64,000 bases of DNA from Elymus sibiricus (lineage: Eukaryota > Streptophyta > Magnoliopsida > Poales > Poaceae), in NCBI GenBank assembly GCA_039707655.1, contig CM077663.1, positions 437,923,830 to 437,987,829 on the forward strand. The letters run 5' to 3'. Shown here piece after piece: positions 20,455-32,964 of the stretch. The notes under the pieces are model-generated. The model was given only the letters and a program-made list of their open reading frames with translations. It was not told the origin of the DNA and did not search any database. How positions within the stretch are numbered: position 1 is the stretch's first letter; every line of letters starts with the position of its first letter. A program made the translations under genes and the position numbers.

Positions 20455-20966
20455 TGGTGCATAGGGAGATTTGGAAGGAGCGGAGTGCTAGGGTTTTCCA
20501 TGCGCCTCCACCCCACTAGCTCTCGGTTCTCGAGGTCTTTGAAGCCATCGATGGGGCATGGGGCTTGTTAGGTCTTATTAGTACAAGTCATTTTTGCAAT
20601 AGAAAACCATTGTTACTTTTGAGTATTTGATAAAGTATATTTATTATTAAAGGGGAGTTGATGTATGTACGTCACCAAATGTGGTTTTGTCCTTCCCCTT
20701 GGTTTCAAATAATCTAAACCAAATCGGTGCCTTCCTTTCCTTGCCCTATTGGAAACCATGCTCGGCGTATATATATCATCCCGGTGCATAGGAGGATTTG
20801 GAAGGAGCGGAATGCTAGGGTATTCCATGCCCCCTCTAGCTCTCGGTTCCGTAGATTTTTTTTAAGCCATCAAAGGGGGTTGTTATGTCTCGATAGGACA
20901 AGTGGTATTTGACCAATAATTACATTATTAATACCCAACTTTTGCAATACAAAATCATTATCAGAA
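20455..20966 (+). repeat. two direct copies of a LINE ORF2 C-terminal fragment
   Basis: 20455-20655 and 20780-20966 are direct repeats. Both contain GGATTTGGAAGGAGCGGA-like sequence encoding the LINE tail motif W-(R/I)-W-KERNARVFHAPSS (clear in the second copy), then a stretch ending in CTTTTGCAATA. They lie immediately 3' of the mitochondrial-type gene and are separated by about 125 bases. They look like a tandem duplication of one LINE scrap. Confidence 0.65.
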
Positions 20967-20969
20967 ATA

Positions 20970-21013
20970 CTCCCTCCTGCCTAGTTTGACCAACTATTCT
21001 GGAACGGAGGGAG
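20970..21013. mobile_element. 44-bp internally deleted Stowaway MITE
   Basis: CTCCCTCCTGCCTAG at the left and GGAACGGAGGGAG at the right are Stowaway termini, flanked by TA on both sides (20968-20969, 21014-21015). Almost the whole interior is missing. Confidence 0.7.
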
Positions 21014-21029
21014 TAGTCACTTTTAAGTA

Positions 21030-21056
21030 CTAGATGATACCCCGCGCGTTGCTGCG
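21030..21056 (-). mobile_element. possible Helitron 3' terminus
   Basis: On the minus strand the sequence CCGCAGCAACGCGCGG (a short GC hairpin) is followed by GGTATCAT and CTAG then T, which is the Helitron 3' end layout (hairpin, then CTRR, inserted before T). The 5' TC end was not found, so the length of the element is unknown. Confidence 0.4.
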
Positions 21057-21543
21057 GAAATTTTGTATCACCGTGGATGTGTCAAAGGTTAATTCATAGT
21101 CGCAAATAGTGTAATGAATAAAAAAGTTATTGATCAAAGTGATTACCCTATAAACAGGAACAATATGTTGAGGATTTGGTATGGCACAATGTGTTGAACT
21201 AATGACATTTTTCGTGATACAAATGAAAGTGATCGCTCTAGTACTAAACTAATTCTAAATTTAGGCAACATAATTACTAATTTTAGGTAGAGTCTGTAGT
21301 GTAGTTTGTAAGAAGCTGCATGCGTTGTTGATGATGTAGCATGTTAGGTTCTTTCGTAAGGAAATTCTCAAAGAAATAACAAAGAACATTGCATCTTTTA
21401 TATGTGAGTTGAATATGAAACATCAGGATGAGTTCATAACAGCAGGCCTCTATGAAAAGAAGGAATGCAAAAAGGGTAGGATAGATGAATGTGAACAAAA
21501 AGGGATTTTTCTATTTTTCTGCTATCAAAATATGTGTGAACTA
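21057..21543. other. unassigned AT-rich spacer
   Basis: No gene or transposon end recognised. It may belong to the body of the Helitron-like element. Confidence 0.3.
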
Positions 21544-24051
21544 TTTTTTTTTTTTTTTGACGGGAAGGCATCATGGCTAGCTTTATTAAAACTCAAATGA
21601 CACTTACATCATCAGCTAAAAATTTAAATAGGAAATCCGGCGGAGCCTCCACCCAAAAAGTAGGAATATTGGCACCGCCCCACTGAGCTAGCTCATGCGC
21701 AACCATATTACACTCTCTAATACAATGTTCTACCACAGCCTTCCCGAATTCTCTCAACATCACTCGACAATCTTGCAAAATAGGAGCCGCCACCATCGAG
21801 TGTCCTTCATTATTATGTAGCGCCTGCACCACTATCAGATTGTCCATACGTACTAAAAGATTGTTGCATCCAGTGCTCTATGCTAGTTTTAGTCCCTCGA
21901 ACAACGCTGCTGCTTCTGCTGAAACCACATCTGGGACGTGGTCAAGTCTCGCCGTAGCTGCCCTGATGAAGCCTCCTCTATTATCGCGAAGCACAGCACC
22001 ACAAGCTCCTGTGAAATCGTCTTCTGAGTAGGACGCGTCGACATTCAGTATTTGCTGTCCCGTCATGCCAGGAGACCATCTGTTTGTACGTGGAACTTGG
22101 GTCATATTCCCTCTTGCTCTAACAAAATTCAAGGTTAAAGCGTATATTGCTGGAGCAGTCTGAACTGGACACTGAACTTGTTCACCCCGAACCAATTGCC
22201 TGCGTTGCCACCATATGTACCAACATGCCGTCGCAAACAACTCTGGTAGTTCAACTGGGTCCATATACATGCGCTGAAAGGCTTGATCACATAGCATAAA
22301 TTCAATCAATGTTGAACCAGCACGATCCACTAGTGCGGCATCCGCCACTTCCTTTGCTATTCCAAGAGCTTCCCAAATTTGCATTACTCGGGGGCATTTA
22401 AAAGGGCATGCATTATGTCTTCTGCTCCCGAAGAACATACTGGACACTGAGAGTTACTGCCAATATGGCGGTTTGCAAGGACACAAAGACATGGGATAGC
22501 ATTGTGCAAACACCTCCATAGGAAAATTTTGATCTTCCCTGGTAGCTTGAGGTTCCATAATCTTTTCCACACCGGATGTGATGAAGATCCACCTGACTGA
22601 AGTGCACCAGGGGTTGCCGCATAACACACTTCCCATTGTTTATAATATGCTGACCGTACCGTAAAAACGCCATTCTTCGTGAGGTGCCACGCGATGTAGT
22701 CTTCCGTCTCCTGATGATGGATTGGGATTTGAAGAATGCGGTCCACATCAATAGGCCAGAAATTCTCACGAATAAGCAGTTCATCCCATTCCACCGAGAC
22801 TGGATCTATTAATTCATGAACTCTAGTAAGCACTTGATTCGCCCGAACTGTCACTATTTTCCTTGAAGAGCTATTCGGTATCCAGCAATCATCCCAAATA
22901 ATTATTTTTACTCCATCTCCAACTCTCCATATACTACCATTCTTGAAAGTTTGAATTCCCGCCCATATACTTTGCCATACGAAAGATGAGCCCTTTTTCA
23001 ACTCGCAATTTAGAATATCACCCGTGGGATAGTACCTTGATCTCAAAACCTTTGCACAGAGAGAATCATAATTTTCAATCAGCCTCCAAACTTGCTTTGC
23101 GAGCATAGCCAAGTTGAAACTGTGGATGTCACGGAAGCCCATCCCTCCCTTATCTTTGGGCACACACATTTTCCACCACGCAAACCAGTGCATCCGGCGT
23201 TGGTTCTCATCGTCACCCCACCAATACTGCGACATTGCATCAGTGATTCCCTTACAAATTTTCTTCGGGAATTTAAACACACTCATCGCATAAGTTGGGA
23301 TTGCTTGGGCCACCGCCTTCAACAAAGCTTCTTTTCCCCCGTAAGATAGTGTCCTCTCTTTCCATCCATTCACCATGACCTGGATCCTCTCTATAAGATG
23401 TTTAAAGCAGTCTACTCGGTCTACCCCTATCATAGAAGGGAGTCCCAAGTATTTATCTGAGAGAGATTCCGTCATTATATTAAGGATTTGGCACACCTCT
23501 GCTTTCACCTCCACATCAGTGTTGGGGCTGAAAAATATTGAACACTTGGCTTCACTTACTAGCTGGCCCGAGGCAGCCGAATAGTCATCTAGTATGTTCC
23601 TCAAGGCGTTTGCATTTGCAGCATCTGCTCTCATCAGAATAAGTGAATCGTCAGCAAATAACAAGTGAGAAATTTTTGGGGAGTCTCGACACACCTGAAC
23701 ACCAATGAGGTTCCCAACTGCTTCCTCATGGGCAATAAGAGATGACAAGCCCTCGGCACATAGTAGAAACAGATACGGTGACAGTGGGTCCCCCTGCCTC
23801 AACCCTCTCGTGGGACGAAACGGTAGAGTTTCATTTGAATTAAATCTTACTTTATATTCCACAGATGTCACACATGCCATTATCATCTCTATCCATCTCT
23901 CATCAAAACCCAATTTACCGAGCATAGCTTGCAGAAAAGTCCATTCAACACGATCATAGGCCTTGTGCATATCAAGTTTTACCGCACACGTCCCATATTT
24001 ACCTTTCTTCCTCTTCTTCATTGTATGCAAGCACTCATAGGCTACAATGAC
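21544..24051 (-). pseudogene. LINE ORF2, 3' half (RT, zf-RVT, RNase H) with poly(A) end
   Basis: Minus-strand L1-type ORF2. Read in order: KLDMHKAYDRVEW, TRGLRQGDPLSPYLFLLC, the catalytic box LLFADDSLILM, DKYLGLPSMIG, GGKEALLKAVAQAIPTYAMS, the zf-RVT region with LWNLKLPGKIKIFLWRCLHN and CPVCSSGAEDIMH, and RNase H with ILNVDASYSEDDFTGACGAV. The frame is broken twice: a one-base loss in the TTTTAAA run near 22400, and a TAG at 21878-21880. The normal stop is at 21593-21595. The element ends in 15 T (21544-21558), which is its poly(A) tail on the minus strand. Its 5' half lies at 35127-36600, beyond the inserted copia element. RT and RNase H would act in target-primed reverse transcription. Confidence 0.93.
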
Positions 24052-24056
24052 ATTAT

Positions 24057-26216
24057 TGTTGGGTAACGCAGCAGAAAACAAAAAATTCCAACCTACGCAC
24101 CAGCCCAGGACCACTATGGAGACTGCATACAAGGTTTGATCTTTTTCGTTACCGACTCGTAGCGCAGCGGAAGTAGAGTCGATGACGATCGGCGGTGCAG
24201 ATCCCCGCAGCTAGGATTTACAACCTCCCAACCGCGAGGATGTATACCCTCATCCGCCCCACGGACAGCCCTCCGGGAGGCGGTCGGACAGTCCCCCGGA
24301 TGATGTCGCGGACAACCCTTCGGGAGGACCATCGAAACTCGAACAGTCACTCGGACAGCCCTTCGGGAGGACCTTCGAAACTCGGACGGTCACACGGACA
24401 GCCCTTCGGGAGGCACTCTCAAACTAAGACCGAAACTACGATCTCTCTACAGAGTTGCACACATACGGTGTCATCTATCTGGCAGGGCTTCGCCGTCCAG
24501 AACTAGTTCCTGCCGGAACCCAGACAGCCTTTCGGCTCCACGAAACTATTTCGCTGGGAGGGAGAGAGAAGCCAGACAAGTCAAATGGCATGTGTATGAG
24601 AGAAGGATCAAGAGATGGCAGCCCTCTCCACCTCTATTTATAGGAAAGCCAAGGGGTAGGATGGGTATTCAAAATACCAAAACTTGCCCATGAAGGAAAC
24701 ACTTTCCAAGGGCAAAATGGGAAAGCAAGTGGGCAAGTGGGGCTCCAAGGTGGAGCCCCCTTCTTGGCCGGCCACAACCCTTGTGGGCCCGCCCCCCAAC
24801 GTGGTCCTCATCCATCCATCCCTTCTAGAAGCCTTTTGGGAACATATCCCAAAAGGTGACTTTCCAAAAATATCCCAAAAAACACTTTCACTATTCACGA
24901 CGACATTTTTCAGCGTCCGGTCGAACTGAAAATATTTATGTGGGCTTAGAACATTTCCAGTCCCCACTAAAATAATTTTCATTGCGATCCGGAACAAATC
25001 CGGATTAGTGATTTTCATCTACGAAAAGCATCCGAAGCGGTTCCGGCAGCTCCGGAACATTTCCGGTTTTTCTTCCGGAAAATTCCCAGAAGTTTCCAGA
25101 ATGATTCTGGCACCCTCCAAGAATTATCAGGCATGTGCCGAAACCAATTTGACTTAATGGTATCCCCTGAAACAACTTTTCAGTTTTACCGAAACTGTTC
25201 CGGTGTTCTCTCTGCGGAACTTTTCCGCTGTCCGAAACTTTTCCGGTGTCCGAAACTTTTTCGGTGATTTTCTCTCAGACTCCCTGTCTAGTATTCAGCA
25301 GATAGATGACCCTTAAGCGTGTGACCCTATAGGTTCGGTGAAGCATAGACATGACCCGGAACCCCTTCCGATCAATGATCAACATCGGAGCCGTGGACAC
25401 CCATATTGATCCCTATACCCACACGAATGAATATTCGAGTGAACCTCCAGTTGCCGTGTGCTATTCCTGTTGCTTCGCGATATGTTACAAATACCCGAGG
25501 TGAGACATGTTGGCATCCCTGTGGATCAACAACTTGTCCACTATGCCAGTTACCTCGTTACCGGTATTGTTCTCTTTTCTCGTTCCGTGTTCCGGCATCC
25601 CCGTAATCAAATCACAAAGTGTCTGGCCAGACGATGATTGATACCGTAACACCGAGAGGGCCCAGAGATATCTCTCCATCGTCGGAGGAGCAAATCCCAA
25701 TCTTGAGCTATCAAGTTACTTGACATATTTTTCCATGAACCCGTAAGCTGCCGTAATAGCCACCCATTTACGGATGACGTTTAACAAACCCCAAAGTTCA
25801 TGAAGCAAGCATGAAGAAACTCGATACTCTCATGGTCTAAGGAATTATGCAAATGTTAACCATCTCTGTGTTATTAACCATTAACTTATGACGAATGAAT
25901 CTCATAGCATAACATCAATTCGGGTCGATTCAATACAAATGTTCTTCTAATATTGTGCCCTCAAAATTGCCGGCATAGCCATGCCCATGATCAGGAAAAC
26001 AGGATCATCATGCAATACTTGAGCCAGTCTTAGAGGCAATACTAGGAATACATTTTACCGTTTATTATTCCACACGTGCATATGAGTCTTCCTTCGAGCC
26101 TCGTGGTTATTGCAGACTAGAGAACCATAGCAGTTATAGCATGGAACATAAACATAATTATGAACTTGGAGATAAATAATATCATTTATTATTGCCTCTA
26201 GGGCATATCTCCTACA
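24057..26216 (-). repeat. 3' LTR of the copia element
   Basis: 2160 bp. Almost identical to 32965-35121; by eye I found about 30-40 substitutions and small indels. Contains a CGGACAGCCCTTCGGGAGG motif repeated several times near 24260-24410, and TTCCGG-type clusters near 25040-25260. Confidence 0.93.
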
Positions 26217-26230
26217 GACTCCCACTTGCA
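26217..26230 (-). other. polypurine tract of the copia element
   Basis: TGCAAGTGGGAGTC on the minus strand, directly before the 3' LTR. It is the primer for plus-strand DNA synthesis. Confidence 0.75.
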
Positions 26231-28700
26231 CTAGAGTCAATAATCTAGTCAATGCTAATGCACTTTACACCTATGGCATACTGGTGTAAAATATGCTTCG
26301 CATGTGGTATAGCCTGATGTCCAACGGATCTGACGACTTCAGCTCCGTGTGTAACTTTGCATATCCTCGCATTTTCACGCTTTCACAAAATTCATATTTT
26401 GTGTGGACTTGGCTTTGCATATGTGTGAATCATTGGTCGAAACCTGATTCCTCAGACTGAGCTATGGAGCAACTATCTGCAATAGTGTCCCATAGACCAA
26501 AGCCATCTTGGAACCATACTAAGTTCATGAATGAACTATATGATTCAACAACTTCTTTGTCGCTTCTTAAGCGTCAACATACTTAGCCTTTGTTATAGAA
26601 TTCGCCACAGTATCTTGTTTGGAACATTTTCCAACTACCATGCCACCATATTATGTATTACACAAAAACCCTTAACTTAAATCGAAAATCGCATGGAGCA
26701 TTGATGAAGACTGTATCGATGTAATTACTTACAACGAGCACTTCATAATCTCTGCTTGCGAGAAAACATGTCATCACTACTACTCTAGTACTTTAATGAC
26801 ATCTTTCACTGTTGTCCTATGATCAGTACTTTGATCACTTTGGTATCCATACTCGCAACAACTTTGGAGTATCGGACATATCTGGTTGTTTTACATACCA
26901 TGGAATACATGATTAATCCAAACACAAGAGTGTGTGGAATCTCCATCATGTATTTCACTCATCAGTGTTTTGGGACACTGAGTCTTGCAAAAACTCTTTC
27001 CATGTGACTTCGGCAAGAATTACTCCTTGGCGTTTTAAATGCTAAAAGGTTTTAGCATCTTGTCAATATGTATTCATTGCTTAGCCCTATTAGGTAAATC
27101 TATCTCCGTAGATCATCATGCCTAATATTGAGGCTATTTAGCCCAAGCACTTCATCAAAAAACTATTTTCAAATGAAGTCCTTAATTCGTGTCAAGAAAT
27201 TTATTTCCAATTAACAATGTGTCAAGTACACAAGGTTTTTAGAAATATTATCATGCTCCCACTTACTTTCTTGAATCACAAGCATCTTCGATACCCATTT
27301 GATGAAGTCAAAACCCCTTTGACCATTCCATCAAAAACAAAGATTCCAACTCCACTTTGCTCTCTTCTGTCCATCGCTGGAACTCTGAAGTTTGCATACT
27401 TACTAGCATCCTCTGGATCGACAACTTACTTTGGACTGTATCACATACAAGTCCTAGGTTTCATTTCCAACAGATGGAAATCCTTTTGTCATCCATGTTT
27501 CATATCTCATGATTGAAATATGTATTAATTGCTAGTTCAACCCGAACCGACTTCAAGCATCGCTATGGTGAGACAATCTCATCGTAGTCAACTCCTTGAA
27601 CTTGTTATTGCAACAAGTCGAGCTTTATGGATAAAACATTTTATCCGTATCAGTTTTTAGTTTCATAAATATTCGTTAGACTCTAAGCCTTCCGAAAGGT
27701 GTATCAAGATTTTAATCTTGAAACATTTATATGGAAACTATCTCGGATTGTATTGGCATTTAGCCAATTCCGGAGTCAGGGCCCATCACCGCTTCCTTGT
27801 GTATCGTAGGTATACTGTTGTCCAACAACAATATCTCGTTTGCGCACCTGAGAGGTTTGCACGAGCCTTGCCTATGGGGTTCAGCTGCAAGTTCGACTGA
27901 AGTTCATACATTTTATTGTAGAGACTTCCGTATCAGTCGCAGTATGAAACTCCGGAATCACTTCCAAGATTCCTTTCCTTTGATCTGATGACGAAGATAC
28001 TGGTTATCTCGTCGAGTTGCACTGTCCTCCCACTCACCTTTTGTAAGAACTATTCTCTTTAAAAGCATGCCGTTTTGTGGAAAAATCCTTTGCCTTGGTA
28101 TAGTGGTGGGGGAATACCCAATGACTTGGGATAACCTACAAAGTAGCACTTGTCTGATTTGGAATAGGTTTGTAACCTTTTACACAAGCCCCATATTCCA
28201 AATGTTAAGAAAAGATATAACATGGTTGGGCGTACCATACCATGGCGTCATTTCAACAGACCAGATGGAGCTCTTTTCAGTGTAAAAGCCGCAGTCTCTA
28301 AAGCATCACTTTAAAAGGGATAATGGCAAATTTATTTATGTCATGTTTGATCTTACCATGTCATGAATGGTTCGATTACATCTACACGGACTCTCCACTT
28401 GTAGTGGTGCTCCGGGAGGTGCAAGTTATGAAACCCCTTTCACAACTCATCAGACATTCGCTAAACTTGTAACTCAAATATTTCTTTCTGCAATCGAATT
28501 GTAGAAACATAATTTTCTTGTTACAACAACTTCTAATTCATTTTTTAAAACCTTATGAATGAATTCAAAAGATCCAGACTTACGTCTCAACAAGTAAATA
28601 TCCACATATCTACTTGAGTCATTTCTGAAGATAGATAAATCCACTACTTGCAACAACATTTATTGGACTACACACATCATAATGTATGATCACCAATATG
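26231..28700 (-). pseudogene. decayed copia polyprotein (RT and RNase H remnants)
   Basis: Minus-strand fragments with many stops. Near 27180-27130 there is FLMKCLG followed by SILGMMIYGDR, corresponding to the FDMKDLGEASYILG-type segment. Near 26915-26885 GLIMYSMVCK stands where GSIMYAMVCTRPD is usual. Near 26640-26575 TRYCGEFYNKG and SITKAKYVDA correspond to the RNase H QDTVADSTTEAEYIA block. The YVDD catalytic box was not found; it would fall near 27190-27260. The decay is far stronger than the small LTR differences would predict. Upstream boundary approximate. Confidence 0.75.
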
Positions 28701-28927
28701 TTCTTTGCTTGTTCCTTATGGCCTGTGAACGGTATTTCAGTCACTTCACTTTTCAGAGAAAAGTTGCAAGTGTCAGATGATTCAAAATCAAACGACTTCA
28801 AAATCCATCATAATGGAATTTTCCATGAGGGTTTCTCCAATGTGACCAAATGCAGTGCCACACTTGTGTGGTATTATTTTAGTCTTGCGACATTTTGCGT
28901 CAGTGTTATGGATGTATCATATTTCCA

Positions 28928-30695
28928 TCAATATTCATAACATACATCCCATCTAGGATGGAAGCATGGCCCTTCATGTTATTCATAATACTGAACAACA
29001 ATTGTTGTTTTAATGAACAACTATTTTGCAACAAACATTGTGCAATGGGCTACACTACTGGAATCAGCAACTTTGCCGTCTGCCATGGCTAACGGCAAAG
29101 GCATGCATTGCGGACGGCAAAGGTCTTTGCCGTTTGCCAGCAGACGGCACCACATCCGGCTGAACAAGCTCCGGCAAAGGACACTTTGCCGTCTGCTGGC
29201 AGACGGCAAAGGCTTTGCTCCTTTGTCGTCTGCTAGCAGACGGCAAAGACTCTCTTTGCCGTCAGCCAACACACAACCTTTGCCGTTAGCCTCATTACAT
29301 CATAGACGACAAAGAATTTAGGGAAATATTAAAAAAAATGTTCGATGAGCAGCGTGTCTGGCGTCCTGCATACAACGTGTCCATTGTCCGACGAGCAGTG
29401 TGTCCGGCGCCCCGCGTACAGCGTGTCCGGCGTTCGGTGAGCAACGTGTCCAGCGTCCGGCGAGCACGACTATGGCGGCGTCCTGCATGCAGCGAGCGGT
29501 GTGGCCAAAGCAACAACGGACGATGATGGCGGCCGGAGCAACAGTGGACGACGGCGGTCGGAGCAGCGGCCATGGACGGAGTAGTAGCGGACGACGACGA
29601 CCATGGCTAGAGCAGCAGCGGCGGGGAAGAGCAACATGGGCGGCTGGGGAGAGGAAGAAGGGTGCGGGTGTGGCCGAGCGTGGCCGGAGGTGAGCTCGCC
29701 GGAGCTCAGGCGAGGGGGAGAGGAAGGACGGCGCGGGCTGAGCGGTTGCCGGGGAGGCGGCAGGCGGGGTGGGCGGACCGGCGGCCGGGGCGGCGGCGGG
29801 AGGTAGAGGGCGGCGGCCGACGCGCGAGGCAGGTTGTGGGCGGCGGCCCGAGGCAGGGAGCGGCGGCGGACCAAGGCAGGGAGCGGCGACGGCCTCTGGC
29901 TCAGGGGCGGCGGCGCCGGCCTCGCGGCCTCCAGTTCGTTCGTGAGAGAGATAAGGGAGAGAGATCGTGCGGTGGGTTGGAACGATAAGGGAGAAAGAGA
30001 GTGGTGGGGCCGGATAAGGCACAGGAGAGATCGTGGGGTGGGCTGCGCGTGGGGTGGATCTCACAGTGCATCTAAGATGTTGCCACCTCATCGATCCGCG
30101 TGATCGATCCGCGTGGTGTGCTTTCTCTTTGCCGTCTGCTGGCAGACGGCAAAGAGGGTTCCCGTTAGCGTGTGGACGCCGTGCCCCTGCGGGCCCCACC
30201 TCTGTTCTTTGCCGTCTGCCAAATGCCTCTTTGCCGTCTGCATGGCAAAGACGCGGGCACCCACCTCTGTTCTTTGCCGTCTGCCAAATGCCTCTTTGCC
30301 GTCTGCTAGCACACGGCAAAGACGCAGCTGACGGCAAAGACTCTCTTTGCCATCAGCTGCTTCTTTGCCGTCTGCTTTGACAAAACAGACGGCAAAGACA
30401 CTCTTTGCCGTCCGCTGGCAGACGGCAAAGAGCTGGCAGACGGCAAATTTGCTGATTCCAGTAGTGCTAGAGTGTATGAAACTCTAAAAGGAATAATGAA
30501 AGTAAACCCAAAGGTAATGTATTATTATCAATATTCATAACATACGTCTCATTCATAATGAAAGTATGGCCCTTATGTTATTCATAACACCGAACATCAA
30601 AAGTTCTCTTATGAACAACCTTCTTGCAAGATACCTTATGCAAAGGGCTAGAGTGTGAAACTCTAAAATGAATTATGAAAGTAAATACATAGGGA
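28928..30695 (-). repeat. internal tandem duplication of the copia interior, first copy split by CACTA
   Basis: A unit beginning TCAATATTCATAACATAC occurs at 28928 and again at 30528. Copy 1 (28928-29052 plus 30467-30527) is split by the CACTA element. Copy 2 (30528-30695) is uninterrupted and reads GGGCTAGAGTG at the equivalent site (30645-30655). The copies have diverged by substitutions and small gaps. Confidence 0.8.
29053..30466. mobile_element. non-autonomous CACTA element, 1414 bp
   Basis: Termini CACTACTGGAATCAGCAA and inverted TTGCTGATTCCAGTAGTG, with the three-base duplication cta on each side (29050-29052, 30467-30469). Subterminal regions hold many copies of TTTGCCGTCTGC and its inverse GCAGACGGCAAA. 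The interior (about 29340-30080) is GC-rich with GTGTCCGGCG-type repeats. A 339-codon minus frame (29318-30337) is Pro/Ala/Arg rich and overlaps the subterminal repeats, so it is not accepted as a gene. No transposase. Confidence 0.93.
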
Positions 30696-32951
30696 ATACA
30701 CCTATGGAAGGCATAGTAACATTTACTATGTTCCCTGCGTGTATCTAAACCTCATTCCTGGCTAGTCTTTCAGGCCATAGTAGTTCTTACATCGAGTTGC
30801 AACAGAATGCAATCGAGCGGGTATCTTTATGATTAACTCACAATACCCAAGAATTAGTGATTAACATGTTTAACCATAATTCCCAAGAACTATATCTTTA
30901 ACCAGCCTTCTATACATCAAAAACCTGTATGACATTCATACATGAGCTGGATATTCCAGTCTTCTATCATTTTGCCTTTATACTTCTAACAGTTTAACTT
31001 TTAGTATTTCTCCTACTCTTAGAAGAAGCAACCAACTTAAGAGTGGCGTTAGCCCCGGACTTCCTAGGCGTGAAAGTCTTACTAACACCCTTCGGACACT
31101 TCCTTTCTCTTTAAGTTGTTGTTTTATTCACCTTTCATCATATGACAGGCGTTCTCCTGGATCCCTCTCTTATCAGTCTAATGCATAGTAAACTCCTTTA
31201 CTAATAGTTTGCAAACTAACATTGCTTTGGATATCTCATATCTTTTAGCTTTTGTCTTTCTCTGAAAATGATTTTCAGATTCCATGAATATCACATAACT
31301 ATCCAAACTTTCGAAGTTCGGGTCTCATGGAAGCAAACATATTGCACTTTGACTGAAAAGGAATTCTAGCTTTTGGATCGAAGGACGAGAGTCACATGAT
31401 CCATAGCATTAGCAGGAGAATACCGAAAGCATGCGATAGGACAAAGTCCTTCTCGGCACTCTTGAGGACAATCCTCACATTACGTTACCAACCGTAAAGT
31501 TTTAACCAGATATTTAACAGCTATTCAATTTGAACAGGGAAGGTGGAAATGCGAGCCATTATTCTACAATTATTATGCAAATCACACTTAGACAGTGTTC
31601 AAAATTAATTGCACTAAGAATTAAAAGAATTAATTCTAAAGTGCGCTCCCACTCAAATCAATATCTCTCATAATTGATTGTGACTGATACAAGACCCGCA
31701 TTTAAATTGTTCGCCATTGGTGTAACACCATTGATGACGAAAATCTCAACCGGTAGGCCAACTTGCCAATCACATCTCTATGTGACTCTTGTTCATCTTT
31801 CGATGCGTGTGTTTCGAGCTCATGACGGTCATGCCTGAACGTCAAGACAACCAAGTGATGTCGCTGCGAGGTCTCAACTCACCCGCCTCACACTTCTCTA
31901 ATCGTTCGTACCCGTGTGACACGGCGCACCCCGAAAAGATAGGTGCCGTGACGGTGCTACACTTGGGAGAACACTAACTACTTGATATTTTTGTGAGAGA
32001 TCACCCTAATAAAAGCGACTACCGCGCAATCAAGAAGGGTGGATCATAAGGGATAAACATCTCAGGCAATTCATAATAGCATGATATGGTATAGCCCTTT
32101 CTGACGGAGAAGTCTTTCATTTCTTCGTCTTCGGCATTCGCGTCGGTGTTCACCTTTGCGAAGATTGCCACCACTTTGTCGATGCACCAGATAATATTGC
32201 TATCTCTATAGCTAATAAAATAAGTGCATTACATAAGGTTGACACGCAGGTCATTAAAGTGCAATCATATGGCTCCAGCCATCATGCCGAATCATGACAC
32301 GCAGGTCATGTTAATCAATTTACATCATATAGTCATCTCATACATAATCAAATTATTATGAACACTGCTATACCACATCATATGCACATGCAAACCATCC
32401 TGCAAAACCAAGTTAGACGCCTCTAATCGGTTCATGCAAAATTTTATTTTACGTGGCTTCTAAGGTTTCGAAACAAACCGAAGCTACCAACGTCCATCAT
32501 CAAGCATGATAATCCAAGTCGCTAGATTAACATTGCGGGATGTATGAAACACGAGATAATAAAATCTTGAGCCCCATACTGAACTTCGTCATATGCGTGA
32601 CCCCCGTGCAGATCATATCTGCATTGCCCTTTCGTCTGCGAAACATCCATCTTTCTCAACTATGGTGGAACGCAAAGAACTGTTAGCACTTCGTTGATCT
32701 GTCAATCAGCATACTCAGGAGCAGCATGAAAGGATCGCGGATTGCCAGAACTTTATGAGATTCCACCATGCCGTCAAGATCAGGACTACGCAAATTCCAG
32801 GGAAGCAACAAGAACATCGGGTAACAGATTTCATCTACTACCCGCACAAATAATTTTCAGTAATAGATCTCATCTACTACCTAATTATATTGTGCAACAC
32901 CCATACATCTCTATGTATTCTAGATCGCAACCTGCATCTACGCATAGCACG
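30696..32951 (-). other. upstream interior of the copia element (gag/leader region), no readable gene
   Basis: Lies between the internal duplication and the primer binding site, where gag should be. No open frame of useful length and no zinc-knuckle motif is visible. Consistent with a non-coding or fully decayed gag. Confidence 0.5.
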
Positions 32952-32963
32952 GCTCTGATACCA
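32952..32963 (-). other. primer binding site of the copia element
   Basis: TGGTATCAGAGC on the minus strand, one base from the 5' LTR. It is complementary to the initiator methionine tRNA 3' end, the usual copia primer. Confidence 0.93.
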
Positions 32964-32964
32964 C

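Noticed and set aside
29318..30337. 339-codon minus-strand Pro/Ala/Arg-rich frame
   Set aside because: It starts and ends within CACTA subterminal repeats and is low complexity; no domain or splice context supports a gene, though a captured fragment inside remains possible.
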